A DNA stretch of 64,000 nt, from NCBI GenBank assembly GCA_905221605.1, contig CAJNDS010000668.1, positions 560,055 to 624,054 of the forward strand. The letters run 5' to 3'. Source of the stretch: Symbiodinium natans (taxonomy: Eukaryota; Sar; Dinophyceae; Suessiales; Symbiodiniaceae). Positions 9,635 to 20,256 of the stretch are shown here, in pieces (position 1 is the first letter of the stretch; every line of letters begins with the position of its first letter). The notes beneath the pieces are model-generated. The model did not search any database and was not told the DNA's origin. It saw only the letters and a list, made by a program, of their open reading frames with translations. A program made the position numbers and the translations under genes.

Positions 9635-9898
9635 GCATTCTCCATCTGGAGAAAGCACAGATACGCTCAAAGAGGCTCGTGAGCATGCAATGCCCTTTGC
9701 AGGTCCACATGCGTATGCTCGGGTCCTTGATAGTGCAAAAGCCAAGTCGTGCTGTGAGGCTGACAAACCTTCACTTGCCTCTGCTTCTGGGCTCATTCGG
9801 AAAGTCGGCGCACGTCTAGCTCTGCAAAAGCGACCTTTACGCGACATCCAGCTCCACGGATCCTTCCGCGACCAGAGAAATTCCTTGAGATCCTTTGG
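9635..9898 (+). CDS. Large internal exon with canonical splice sites
   Basis: TCTTTTCTGCGCAG acceptor and GTGAGTC donor. A 264-bp frame is fully open (HSPSGESTDTLKEAREHAMP ... RDQRNSLRSF). The frame strictly in phase with 9220-9331 (ILHLEKAQIRSKRLVSMQCP...) is also open for about 60 codons and then stops, which would imply an earlier donor (GTCCAC) or a skipped exon. A minus-strand ORF overlaps. The best-supported splice boundaries in the window. Confidence 0.55.
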
Positions 9899-9899
9899 G

Positions 9900-10452
9900 T
9901 GAGTCGTCTAGATGCCAGACCAAGGAACTTGATGGCGGGGATTTTCGACATGGTCCACTTTGAGCTCAAGTTAGGCAAGCTTCGGGCGGAGACCTTAGCA
10001 TTTTCGAAGCCACCAAAGCAAGGCTGCTTTGAAATCAGAGCTCCCTTCTGTGACTCGTGATGTCTGTTTCTTGCACATTGCCACTGACCGTAATATGCGA
10101 ATATCATCAGACCATTCTGAAGTTCTAGTAGTACAGAGTTATGGCGTTACAGTATATGGTATTTTAACACTATGGCGCTATTGCAGTATAGTACTATAGT
10201 ATTATATAGTATTATCGTCTTGCAGACTCATAGTCTTTTGGCATTCTAGTGCTGTAGTGTTGGTCGCCTGTTCCCATAATCTGGTTTTAGGTGACTATGC
10301 TCATGTTCTTGTGTTATTGTATGGTTGGGACCTTGCGAGCCTACAGATAGACCTCTTCAGTCCCTAGGCACAATAGCCTACGCCCTTAAAACTCTTGACG
10401 CCAAAGCCCTAAGATGGAAAACCCTACCAAAAAAAACTCTTCAGCCCATGCG
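9900..10452. other. Intergenic or intronic AT-richer DNA
   Basis: Low-complexity ATAGTA/TATGGC-type sequence around 10128-10260; otherwise no element or convincing ORF seen. Confidence 0.5.
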
Positions 10453-10536
10453 CCTAAACCCTAAACCCTAAACCCTAAACCCTAAACCCTAAACCCTAAA
10501 CCCTAAACCCTAAACCCTAAACCCTAAACCCTAAAC
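10453..10536 (-). repeat. (CCCTAAA)12 array
   Basis: Perfect telomeric array forming the left border of the 10547-10610 cassette. Confidence 0.95.
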
Positions 10537-10546
10537 CAACCCTAAG

Positions 10547-10610
10547 ATGGGGCACCACCGACTCATGGTCTTCATGCAGAACGTCATCCTGGTTGTGGGC
10601 CCGGGTCGAA
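10547..10610 (+). CDS. Telomere-bounded cassette exon
   Basis: Acceptor CCTAAG, canonical donor GTGAGG, then TTTAGGG repeats. Reads MGHHRLMVFMQNVILVVGPG, hydrophobic in the middle. Confidence 0.5.
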
Positions 10611-10998
10611 GTGAGGAGACTCAGATGCCCTTAGGGTTTAGGGTTTAGGGTTTAGGGTTCAGGGCTGAGGATTGAGGCTGTCAGGCTTGAGGGCCTTTTG
10701 GGTTCATGGCTTCGGCTGAAAGTACGATAGTGGCTTGAGTCATTAGATTTTTTTTGAGGGGGGGGGGGGGGGGGGCTTATTGTGGGTGTAATTAAATAGG
10801 GGGCCATAAGGGAAGCTACAGTAGAAGATTATTCCGACCCCATATATTCTAGGGAGTTAGCCAGGGCGTAAGGATTTGATTCTGCTAGGACACGGCTCAA
10901 GAGGGCTTTAGGATGCTGTAGCCCTAAGGGCTTCGGGTTTAGGGGTTTAGCGGTTTTGGGGTTTAGGGTTTAGGGTTTAGGGTTTAGGGAAAGCCAAG

Positions 10999-11063
10999 GA
11001 AAGAGCTGCCGACTGGAGCTTCGACGACGTCGTGGCCTCCAAAAGCAAGACGATCAAACTGGC
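10999..11063 (+). CDS. Putative exon after TTTAGGG block
   Basis: TTTAGGG on the left, AAG acceptor, GTGCAAG donor. Open frame ERAADWSFDDVVASKSKTIK; the frame stays open to about 11100 if unspliced. Confidence 0.4.
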
Positions 11064-11362
11064 GTGCAAGGCGATTGAGCCTTTCGCTCCTCGGCAATCT
11101 TAGCCGAAAATCCTACACACTACATCCGAAGATCTCCCCAGCTTCGCCAGGCGAATGACGAAAACAAATCCCTTAAACCCGATAAACAGGAACTCTATAA
11201 AGCCCATGGCAACTTGGCCTCAGAACTCGCATTCCAACTCACAGGGTTCGCCTTCAGTTGGCCTTCCTTTGTGCTTCGCGGCCTTCGTGCTTCCATCATT
11301 GTCAAGGCCTGTCCCGGTTTAGGGTTTAAATTAGGGTTTAGGGTTTAGGGTGTCGCAATGAG

Positions 11363-11408
11363 TGGGCGCGCTGGTGCTGAAAGCACCCAGGCGCGCACCC
11401 CGACCTGC
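11363..11408 (+). CDS. Putative 46-bp micro-exon
   Basis: Preceded by a TTTAGGG block and CAATGAG, followed by GTAAGC. Reads GALVLKAPRRAPRP. Very short, so weak. Confidence 0.25.
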
Positions 11409-11619
11409 GTAAGCCCACCCCAGCTGGCGCTCCACCCTCGCCTAAACCTCTACGGGTTTAGGGTTCTTTTAAACTCTGATCGTGCTTTTGTCATTTTCCT
11501 CTAATGGTTGGGTCTAGAAAGTCTAGAAGCTCGGCTTCGATGCAGATATTTACCCTGAAGTTCGCAGCCCCTTGGCGTTGCAAGGGATGATGTCCATCAT
11601 TCGAGGGCTTCTGGGAGGG

Positions 11620-11890
11620 CCAAAAAGTGAGAGGTTTGGGATTGGGGTTGGCTGCAACCTTTGCCCCCTTGGCGATGCTGCATCTTGGTTGGGGATCTGG
11701 ATCACTTGCTTGGAAGTGCCTGAAGTTAGAGGTTTGGGATGCGGGGTTGCTGCCGCTTTCGCCCCGTCCGGCCTCGAGGCAGGGGCCTCCCAGACAGGGC
11801 AGGCTCCGTCGCCAGGTGGAGGGCTTGTGGCTCCGGAGCTCCCTCGCCTGCCGGCTTCGGTGTGTTCGCCCTGGCCACGGGCTCACTCAG
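11620..11890. other. Duplicated GC-rich segment of uncertain strand
   Basis: A unit of about 95 bp occurs twice (11630 and 11724; shared TAGAGGTTTGGGAT..GGGGTTG). ORFs of 108-135 codons overlap on both strands, so strand and coding status are undecided. Confidence 0.3.
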
Positions 11891-12454
11891 CAGTTTAGGG
11901 TTCCTCAAACACACGCGTGCACGTCCACCTGGATTTGTTTTCAGAGACACCTGCGGTATAAGGTCCTGGAGACCAGAAACCTGCGCTTTTGGCATTCCGC
12001 TTTTGTTTTCTAAGGTAAGTTTCATGGGCCCTCGATATGGTCCCTTACTTCCCTTCAATGGTTCTAAAGTATGGGCCCTTGAGTTTTACAGGGCATGTAA
12101 GGGGTATATAAGGGGTCCCCTTTTGGGGGCCCATAAGACCATGTAACTACAACCATGCTGAACCCAACAAATGTAGGATCAATGTCTTATCAAGAATGAT
12201 GTGCATCCCAAAAAAAGCAAAATGCGAGTTACAATAATCACAGTCTCAGCAATTCCTGCTTCTACTACAGTAATAGTCGTCAGTACTAACGTTACCTAAG
12301 AGACAAATAATGCTTGGAGATTCATGGTAGTTATAAGTAGGTTATACGCGTGGTAACTGTACTTATCACCTTACTTTTGATTAATTACCTTGATCTTTCA
12401 AGACAGATAAATGCAAGCTCCTAAACTCCCACCCCCCTTTCCGGCAAACAAAAG

Positions 12455-12496
12455 TCCGATTCTTGTCCAAGGCGAAGCCTCGCAAAGCCCAGCAGG
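12455..12496 (+). CDS. Putative exon
   Basis: Acceptor CAAAAG, donor GTCAAA. Reads RFLSKAKPRKAQQ, basic. Followed by a TTTAGGG block at 12520. Confidence 0.3.
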
Positions 12497-13193
12497 GTCA
12501 AAAAGAAAAGGCCGCTTCTTAGGGTTTAGGGTTTAGGATTTGGGGTTTAGGGTGTGGTAGGCCTATTCCACAAGAATTGCGTAGGTTTAGGGTTGCGATC
12601 TTGTTGACAATTAGCCTTGCTCTTGTGCGTACAGTCCTAGGGCTTAGTGTGGTACTGGACGGTTCCCAGGAGTAGGTTTTATTTCTGGTTGGTGGCCACC
12701 ATGTGTTTTAAGTCTGCTGCTGAGGGAGATGAGTTGAACTTTTTTTTGGGTATTAAAAATCCTGTTCAATTCCCAAGATTCGCCTTGTCTCCTTGGTCTC
12801 AGCCAGGAACCGTTGATTTTGCGTTCAGAACGTAACCCTGGCCCCAAACCCTGCAACCCCTAGAGCCTTTGCAAGCCTTAATCCTTGAATCTCAAAGACA
12901 AAGTTTAGGCTTGTCTTGAGAGCTTGGTGACTTGGGGTTTAGGCTTTAGGGTTAGGGATGCGTGTGCCCACTACAGCTGCAGGAAGTCCTCTCAACCCTT
13001 GGGCCACTGAACCTCAAGCTCCTCAACGCCCTCCAAGCTCCTCAACGCCTGCCTACTGGTTCAGGTTGCATATGCTTCTTCTAGTTCTAAGTTTTTAAGC
13101 AAGTTTTCAGGGTGTAGGGTTTAGGATGTAGGGTTTAGGGGGTAGAGTTTAGGCAGGGTTTGGGGGCCTGCAGATCCCTGCTAGTGCTTGCAG

Positions 13194-13319
13194 GAAAGCG
13201 TTCATTCTGCGCAAGGCAGTGTGCGACATCAGACGCAGGCACGGCAGACGGAAATAACGCATTACCGTATTGCAGCTTCATTGGGAAATCCTGGGTCAGG
13301 TACTTGTCGGCCCATCAAG
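13194..13319 (+). CDS. Putative 42-codon exon
   Basis: Acceptor GTGCTTGCAG, donor GTGACG. Phase 0 to 0, reads ESVHSAQGSVRHQTQARQTE and on to GNPGSGTCRPIK. Preceded by degenerate TTTAGGG units (13110-13155). Confidence 0.45.
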
Positions 13320-13939
13320 GTGACGAGTGAAACGACCATGGGCTCGGGATTCGACACAGCTGTAGTGCTCCCTTCTCACGCAAGCCATCGCTAGAAGGGA
13401 GAAGCGAAGGTGCACAATTGAAACGACATAGACGATCAGAGTGTTTAGGGCATTGAGCTGAGGTTGTAGCATCATCATTGGCATGGTGCGTCTAAGCCAC
13501 TGTTCGGCGCGAGTGCACTGGAGATGTGTATGAGATGTCCGAATTCACTGAAGACTCTACTGAAGACCTGTCAACCACGGACTGGCCTCTAATTCCAAGC
13601 CCAAGGCAAGTCCCGCCGCAGATCGCATGATTCATAGTAAGGCCCACTAGACCATTGCGCGTGTCTTTGTCAAGGCCCTACCTCTAGGATTCTTCGGCCC
13701 ACCGGTGGCAGAACCCAGACACCCACGCTGTTGTGTACTCCAGGTTGCTTACGAACTTTGGAGTTCTTGGGGTTAGGGTTATAGGGCACACCTTCACAAT
13801 TTGTCCACCCAAGAACGCGCGTGTGCTGTAATTTCCACAGTTCACGTGAGCTCCTGCCAACCTTAGTGCACCAAGAAGCATGTCCACAAGTTGGCGCAGT
13901 CACCCCTGGCACTCGGAACTTTAAGCGGGGTTTGATTGA

Positions 13940-14035
13940 AGGGCCCCCCTTCTACTACCAGTCCTTAACAGGGAGAATATTTGGGGTTACTATAACCCCT
14001 ATTAAGGACGGTTATCATAAGGGGGAACATTCCAA
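13940..14035. mobile_element. Family A MITE, degenerate
   Basis: Right end GATTATCATAAGGGGGAACATTCC-like; left end decayed. Internal CAGTCCTTAA.../...TTAAGGACGG inverted pair as in other family A copies. Confidence 0.5.
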
Positions 14036-14354
14036 CGTTGGAGTTTTGTGGTATGTCATGGAGTGACGCCAGGTGGGCTCAAGCTGGATCCGACGGAAGC
14101 TAACAAAGCTACTGCGGGACATTCTGAATAACGGCCCCTTGACGTATTGATGACTAGGATCACCTACGATCTGCACTGTTTGCCGCCGTTTTGAGGGCCA
14201 GGTGTCCTTTTCGAGCCCATGTAGCAAAAAGACAACGGCTTCTTTGACTTCTCGACAAACCTGAGCGCAACAGGTGTTAGTTCGCAAGAGCATTGTGGGG
14301 AGAGGGCAGTGAGACTTCGTCATTTGGAACCTCGGTTTGGGCTTCAAGGTATTG

Positions 14355-14452
14355 GTATGCTTGGAGGTTCATGGGTGGTTGCAAGTAGGGTTATACGCAG
14401 GGTTATTAACTTATAACCCTATTTGGGGGTACTTTTAATCATGAACCCCCCA
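14355..14452. mobile_element. Family B MITE
   Basis: GCTTGGAGGTTCATGGGTGG ... ATCATGAACCCCCCAG, with internal AAGTAGGGTTATA..TTATAACCCTA. Confidence 0.65.
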
Positions 14453-15469
14453 GTGTCCTGCACGTTTTGTGTCTGAGTTCGGGGGGGGGCTCTGCGTATA
14501 GCGGTGGTTGCAAGCACGCCGTTTAGGGTTTAGGGTAGCCCTAGACTTTTCGCCCATGTGTGAACGTCGAAACACGCAAGGGGAGAAGGGTTCAGAATGG
14601 CTCAGGCTTAGGACGGCTAAAGTCTATAAAGTTTTCGTATGCGCGCGTTCCGTGACCCAATCGTCAGGGCCCCCTCTCCCGCCCCCCCCCCCTTACCCCA
14701 CCCACCCAATTCCCCACGCCGAGGAATGCAAATTTGTATCAACGACTTCGAAGTCCGCTATGAAGACGATAAGTCTGGAATATGCGGGCCCTATCGCATC
14801 GTAGGCCAGTCAGGGGCTTGCAGGAATCGGTTTAGGGGCAATAGGGTTTAGGGTGTAGGGTTGAAGGTTCCCGGGTATGGTGCTTGCGCTGCGGTATCAG
14901 AATGGGTGTGGAGGAAAGGGTCAGTTTAGAAGGCGGTCGTGTTGTCCCTGCGCTTGCAAACCTTAAACAATTAACCAGAGGTTCCTCGTCATGTCACCCC
15001 TGGAGCCCCATAAGCTCTAACCCGCTAAACCCACAACAGCCCTTAGGGGCTAATGCTCTTAATCTGTTTCAGAACCCCCAAAAGATACAAGACAGCAATC
15101 CCTATGTCGCCCAGCCAGGGATTTCTTTCATCATCTTCTTCTTTTGTGTTTCTTCATTATTACTTTTTTTTGGGGGGGTTCTTAAGCAATTAGTAGAAGG
15201 AAGCCATCTTAGCCCTTGTCCAAGCACCCAGCCTCTGTCTCGAGCTTGGAAGGCTCATGACCCCACCCACTTGTTTCTACAGAGCCCAGTGCTCTCTAGT
15301 TCATGATTAGGGTTTAGGGTTTAGGATTTCGTCCGTCATGGATGTAGAGCGTATATTGTTTGAGGTCGGGGCGGGGAACGGCAGGGTTTAGGACTTAGGG
15401 CGACTTGCGCTTGAGGCTTCCAGCATTTTGGCGGTTCGATGGTAGCTAAACTTACATGGCTCGTGACTT

Positions 15470-15534
15470 CTTGTAATTAGCTCTTGAACTGTATCCTGCG
15501 CGTGCGGCGACCACACCCCCTGTCTCTGCTGCTT
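15470..15534 (+). CDS. Exon fragment upstream of family G introner
   Basis: Reads LALELYPARAATTPPVSAA with one base left before GCTTAAG. Joins in frame to 15636 when the element is removed. The 5' boundary is not defined. Confidence 0.4.
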
Positions 15535-15635
15535 GCTTAAGAACCGCGCAAAAAACTCAAAATGTTGTTCCTTACATGGGCAATATAGGGATCATTATCG
15601 TTCAAAACTTTTTGGGGTTCTTAAGCAAATAGTAG
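15535..15635 (+). mobile_element. Family G TIR element acting as a GC-AG intron
   Basis: 101 bp with ends GCTTAAGAACC and GGTTCTTAAGCAAATAGTAG. Relatives at 20160-20256 and, decayed, 15047-15201. GC-AG boundaries leave the flanking open frames joined. Confidence 0.5.
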
Positions 15636-15760
15636 TCGTTTGGCTCCCCAAAATGACATCGGGACCATGTGACTTTTCCAGATGTCTAGCCATGCATGTG
15701 GTCATAACCGGCTTTTGGCACCTTTGGCGCACCAGGAGACTCCAAGAACAAGTTGGGGCG
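15636..15760 (+). CDS. Exon fragment downstream of family G introner
   Basis: After the junction the frame reads VWLPKMTSGPCDFSRCLAMH then VVITGFWHLWRTRRLQEQ. The open frame runs to 15826 but enters a G-rich tract at about 15757. Confidence 0.4.
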
Positions 15761-16378
15761 GGGGGAGGGGGGGGGGTTCTGGTGTTCTTCAGTGTAGACT
15801 ACTCTGGCGAGCTTAATACGGCATAGATAGTCATGAATACGTATTTTTTCAAAGGGTATGGGAGTCTTTGGGCAGAGACTTCCAGGCGGATTTGTGGTGG
15901 ACAGCTTGCAGCTGCGCGCAGTGAGCGCAGGCCTCGCGTCCGGGTGCTCGTAGGGTAGCTGATTTAGGGTTTACGGGGTTTAGGGGTTTAGGGTTTAGGG
16001 TTTATAGGGCTCAGAGTGCAACAAGGGTTTACAGGGTTTCGTGTGCAATGCCTCGTTTTTTGAATTCTGCAGTCGAACGCTAAGAGTTTAGGGTTGAGTT
16101 CGAGAGAAAGCAGGTTTGCCCAAAGCAAACCCTAAACCCTAAACCCTAAACCCTAAACCCTAAACCCAATAGTGAAGTCTCAGGTTGGGGGGCTTAGCTT
16201 CAGGCCTTGTGGGAAGCCACGCGATCTTCGAGGTTAGCAGCTTAGCGTGCCGTATCTCACCCAAGGTTCCCCACTAGCCCCCACTACTCCCTATAAGGCT
16301 CCCTAAGCTTCCCTAAGGTTCCCTGGGTACCTAATCACCATGAACCCCCCTCCTTTAAGAAACCTAGAGCTTACTGTA

Positions 16379-16479
16379 GTTGTAGAGTAGGTAACCTTTA
16401 ACCTTTTTGGAGTAATATCATCCCCGTATAATCCCAAAGGCTAACCTTTAGTTCCCTAGGTACTGGATAAAGAAATTAG
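16379..16479 (+). mobile_element. Family D element (copy 3)
   Basis: 101 bp beginning GTTGTAGAGTAGGTAACC, with the same internal AACCTTTTTGG / CCAAAGGCTAACC arrangement as copies 1 and 2. The right end is diverged (GGATAAAGAAATTAG). No open exon visible on its left. Confidence 0.6.
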
Positions 16480-16547
16480 TGCCCCTAAGCCCTAAACCCG
16501 AAACCCTAAACCCTAAACCCTAAACCCTAAACCCTTTGTGCCTTCAG

Positions 16548-16624
16548 ACTGCTTGCGACCGATCCGTGCGGCCAGGTCATGGTCACGGAGACGAAACGCA
16601 TCTCTTTCGAGCCAAAGGCACTTG
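16548..16624 (+). CDS. Telomere-bounded cassette exon
   Basis: CCCTAAA array on the left, CCTTCAG acceptor, GTTTAGGG donor. Open frames include LLATDPCGQVMVTETKRISF. Confidence 0.45.
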
Positions 16625-16730
16625 GTTTAGGGTTTAGGCTTTAGGGTTTGGGGTTTGGGATTTGGGTGTCGGGTTGAGTAATTTAGGGTTTAGGGTCAGT
16701 GATTTGGAGTCCTAGAGCTTCAGCCCTATT

Positions 16731-16939
16731 GGGATGTTCCCCCTTATACTGACAGCTCCTTGATAGGGATTGTAGTACCCCCTACTATAGTCCCAAAGAG
16801 CCCAATACCCCTTAATCAAGGAATACGCCTTAAATCATACTAAGGAGCCCTATATGGTTTAAGGAATATTGCTTAATTAAGGGGCTTTGGGCTCACTGAG
16901 ATCCCTACTAAGGGCTGTTAGTGTAAGGGGGACCATCCC
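16731..16939. mobile_element. Family A MITE carrying a nested family E element
   Basis: Outer TIR GGGATGTTCCCCCTTATACT / GTGTAAGGGGGACCATCCC. Inside, about 16793-16900, is a second inverted-repeat unit (GAGCCCAATACCCCTTAAT ... TTAATTAAGGGGCTTTGGGCTC). Confidence 0.75.
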
Positions 16940-17891
16940 ACCCCTAAACCCTGAACCCGGAACTTTAAACCCTAAACTGCTAGGAAGGGCGCTGTGCAAC
17001 GCGTGGAAGCCCGCAGCCACAGACGCCCCAAACTTCAAGCCTTCTGTTCTTTTGTTGCTTGGGTCTGTGTTTGGGGCTTAAGGGTTTAGGGTTTAGGGTT
17101 TTGAGGCGCAGCGTTCTTGATTTTCACAATGTCGTAGGCATGCCCCTTCTTTGATCCAAGCCAAAGCTGTTAATCCAGATTTTGCTGCCTCTCATGTTGT
17201 CCCAGCATTTTCCATGCAAGTAAGTAACAATTAGGACAGATATCACGAACCCTATGAGGGCATCTTACATCTTGAAAAGTGCTTAGGGGAGTCGAGGTAA
17301 ACATGGTACAACCCGACTTGGTTCATCAAGCTCCAACAGCCCATTCTCTTCGGATCTCTTTAAGGGCTTCAAGCTTAGGTTAAGGATTGAGGGTTTAGGA
17401 TTAAGGGTTTAGGGTTTAGGTTTAGGGTTCAGGGTTTAGGGCAACCCCCCTCCTTTCCACCCACACCATTGCCTTAGCCTTAAACGCTGGTCCGGGTGCC
17501 CTTCGACCTTCTGGACGAAGTGGGGTTTGCGAAAGTGGGGGGAGGGAGGGGGGGGGGGGTCACTTCGAGGTTTCCTACATTATTTTGGAAAACCCCAAGT
17601 GAACCCGAAATGCGCGAGAATTTTGTTCTAGGACACAAACTTTCTAGACCCATAGTTGTCGTTTAGCCCCCGAGGCATAAAGAGAGTTCAACAGACAACA
17701 CAAATAAGCCAGTCCCTCTTGTTGTTTTCTTTTGGCAGAGTTCCTGGTCAATAGATCCCAAAAAGGGGAAGCTTGATCTATATCATCCCCGCGAAAACCT
17801 TACACCCCAAACCTTAAGCCCTATAAACCCTAAACCCTGAACCCGAAACCCTAAACCTTAAACCCTGAACCAAGCAAACCCGCAAGGCCAG

Positions 17892-17973
17892 TGGCGGCCC
17901 GGCCTCACTCAGCCAGAGGAAGCACTGGACAAACCACCGTCCGCCGGCTATAAGCAAAAGCTGCGGCTTCAGG
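17892..17973 (+). CDS. Telomere-bounded cassette exon
   Basis: Degenerate CCCTAAA left, TTTAGGG right; acceptor GGCCAG, donor GTTTAGGG. Open frames include RPGLTQPEEALDKPPSAGYK. Confidence 0.4.
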
Positions 17974-18536
17974 GTTTAGGGTTTAGGATTTAGGGTTTAG
18001 GGTTTAGGGTTAGGGTTTAGGGCTTAGGGTTTAGGGTGTAGGGCTTTTAGGTTTAGGGTTTCAAGGGTTGAGAATTTTCAGGGTTGCAGCAGAGTCCCTT
18101 CTGAAAAAAAAGGTTGCAGGGGTTTATCTAAACACCTAAACATAAACACATGTGCATATAGATGTACATGGTGTAGTGTATATATGTATATAAATAGGTG
18201 CACACTCGTTCTCTGGGAATTCACCTATTCTTTGTTGAAAGCTAATGTTGCACCTGTTCTAGTGTGTGCCCGCCCCCCCCCCCCCCTTCCAGAACACCAA
18301 AGTTGCTTTCATGTCTGTTTACACGGTTCACGGGTTTCATATGATAATAAATATAATTTTTATAAGTTTAAAAGGGGCAGCGATGCCCGGCAATCTGTTT
18401 TAAAGGCGCGCCACGTGGAATTTTCTGCGGCGCCCGGACGGTTTGATTTTTTTCAGGATCCCACCGCGCACCCCCAAACAGTCAGGGTGTCCTGAATAGC
18501 CCAGTCAATGGGACTTTACAAAAATAGCCCCGTGCC

Positions 18537-18537
<1 letters not shown>

Positions 18538-18619
<82 letters not shown>
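18538..18619. repeat. 82-bp poly-C tract
   Basis: Uninterrupted cytosines ending 38 bp before the exon at 18658. The length may be affected by sequencing or assembly error. Confidence 0.9.
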
Positions 18620-18657
18620 ATGCGTGCTCGTCTGAGATGCTGGCATGCGCACTGCAG

Positions 18658-18768
18658 GTCCTGGCGGCACACTCACGACGCTTGGCAGGAGATGGTCAAA
18701 CCTGTTTGCAGAAATTGTTCCGCTTGGCCGCATGGAAGCTCGAATTCCATGGTTCGCTGATGGAGAAG
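18658..18768 (+). CDS. Putative 37-codon exon
   Basis: Acceptor GCACTGCAG, donor GTTTGA (or GTAGGT just beyond). Phase 0 to 0, reads VLAAHSRRLAGDGQTCLQKL then FRLAAWKLEFHGSLMEK. A second frame is open too. Function unknown. Confidence 0.5.
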
Positions 18769-18954
18769 GTTTGAAGGTAGGTGCGGACATGGGTCTGTGT
18801 TCTGAGCTTGGCTTGGGTCATGCCAAGATGCAGGAATGTCAGTGTAGAAGCAAGTTCGGCCTCGATGTTCCCCCTTATTCTAACAGCTCCATACGGATTA
18901 CAATTAGGGGATTCTACAATCCCGATTAAGGACCCTTAGTATTCTATCATCAAG

Positions 18955-19036
18955 TCCTGCGCCCAGTCCATCAGCGAGTCCATCTCGAGTGCCAAGAAGA
19001 TGGCGGCGCGACTCTTCGACTTCAGCCGCTCGCTGA
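18955..19036 (+). CDS. Putative exon next to a long TTTAGGG block
   Basis: Preceded by the decayed right end of a family A element and CATCAAG. Reads SCAQSISESISSAKKMAARL, helix-prone. The donor is not clear; a stop arises inside the TTTAGGG block. Confidence 0.4.
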
Positions 19037-19037
19037 T

Positions 19038-19205
19038 TTAGGGTTTTGGGGTTTTAGGGTTTAGGGTTAGGGTTCAGGGTTCAGGGTTTAGGGTTTTAGG
19101 GTTTTAGGGTTTAGGGTTTAGGGTTTTTAGGGTTCAGGGTTCAGGGTTTAGGGTTGAGGGTTTGGGGTTTAGGGTTTGGGGTTTTTGGGTTTAGGGTTTA
19201 GGGTT
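19038..19205 (+). repeat. Long degenerate TTTAGGG array
   Basis: About 170 bp of TTTAGGG mixed with TTCAGGG, TTGAGGG, TTTGGGG and TTTTAGGG variants. Confidence 0.95.
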
Positions 19206-19207
19206 TC

Positions 19208-19252
19208 GGGGGCCCGCATCGAGGGCAGCAAGCATCTAATGCCGATGTCTTG
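19208..19252 (+). CDS. Exon fragment left of family A element
   Basis: Frames include IEGSKHLMPMS and HRGQQASNADV. The second is in register with the frame to the right if one copy of the CGATGTC duplication is removed. Confidence 0.35.
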
Positions 19253-19357
19253 AGATGCTTCCCCCCCTTATACTAACAGTTTTCAATAGGGAATTATAGT
19301 ATCCCCTTCTTTAAATCCCTAGTAAGGAGCTGTTAATATAAGGGGGAACATCCCAAG
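19253..19357. mobile_element. Family A MITE with flanking CGATGTC duplication
   Basis: Ends GAGATGCTTCCCCCC / GGGGGAACATCCCAAG. CGATGTC occurs just left (19243-19249) and just right (about 19359-19365), a likely target-site duplication inside coding-like DNA. Confidence 0.65.
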
Positions 19358-19490
19358 TCGATGTCATCAACCACAGCACTGGCACACCGAAGTTAAAAGC
19401 ACGTGTCGTCCTACCCAATCAGTTTGACTTGAGCGACACAGATGCCAGTGCCCGAAGACGCCAAAGCCGAACAACTTTGTTCCCTTGTTT
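19358..19490 (+). CDS. Exon fragment right of family A element
   Basis: Open frame DVINHSTGTPKLKARVVLPN then QFDLSDTDASARRRQ up to a TTTAGGG block. Confidence 0.45.
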
Positions 19491-19624
19491 CAGGGTTTAG
19501 GGTTTAGGGTTCCAAGCCAAGCTGCTTGACATTGGTGTTAGGGTTTAGGGTTTCGGGTTTACAGGGTTTAGGATTTCAGGTTTAGGGTTTCGGGGGATAG
19601 CCAAAAGCCTTTCCGCATCCGCAG

Positions 19625-19691
19625 AACCTCATGGGACATTTCACTCGACAACTCCGACCAAATGTCTGACAATGCCAAGTTCCTGAACTGA
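19625..19691 (+). CDS. Putative terminal exon
   Basis: Acceptor CATCCGCAG. Reads TSWDISLDNSDQMSDNAKFL then N and a TGA stop. Possibly a 3' exon, otherwise chance. Confidence 0.35.
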
Positions 19692-19807
19692 AGTGGCATG
19701 AAATACCCCAACAATATAGGTTTGTCGAAGGGCTTCGGGTTCAAAGTTGTTCTATTTAGGCTGCGGTTGCCTTATATAAACTAGAGTCAAATCAACCTCC
19801 CAGTCAG

Positions 19808-19899
19808 TCCCCCTGCACTGGTCACAACCCAAGGTCACGGGGTACATGGCGGACTTCACGGCCACGGTGTCAAAGTCTTTTGGGAATTCTGGCTGGAGG
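19808..19899 (+). CDS. Putative exon before TTTAGGG
   Basis: Acceptor GTCAG, donor GTTTAGGG. Open frames include LHWSQPKVTGYMADFTATVS. Confidence 0.4.
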
Positions 19900-20159
19900 G
19901 TTTAGGGTTGAGGGCTGAGGGCCGGTTTAGGGTTTAGGGTGTTTTTGCATAGTCTGAGGTTGACCTCCGAGCGCGAGTAGAGCTTAAAGCTTCGGGTGTA
20001 TGTAGGGAAAGCACAACGTGTATTTTCCATCTGCGGCATTCTGCAGCCAACGTTGTCACAAGCGGCCAGCATCAGAGACCGCTAGCTGAGCTGTAGCGTA
20101 GCGTGCGCTCCCACAAGCAACCTTCATCCGTCCGTTTTCAGCTCCATAGACTACTAAAC

Positions 20160-20256
20160 TGCTTAAGAACCCTGAACAAATAAAAAACAAATCCCTATAT
20201 TCCCCTTATAAGGTAATATTTTTCATTTTGGGGGGGTTCTTAAGCAAATGGTATTA
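20160..20256. mobile_element. Family G TIR element
   Basis: Ends TGCTTAAGAACCC / GGGTTCTTAAGCAAATGGTATTAG. Here the flanking frames do not obviously join. Confidence 0.65.

Noticed and set aside
18482-18790. Poly-Pro / poly-Gly ORFs
   Set aside because: Direct consequence of the poly-C run.
20160-20256. Second family G copy as an intron
   Set aside because: GC-AG or GT-AG removal gives a stop at the junction in the frames tested.
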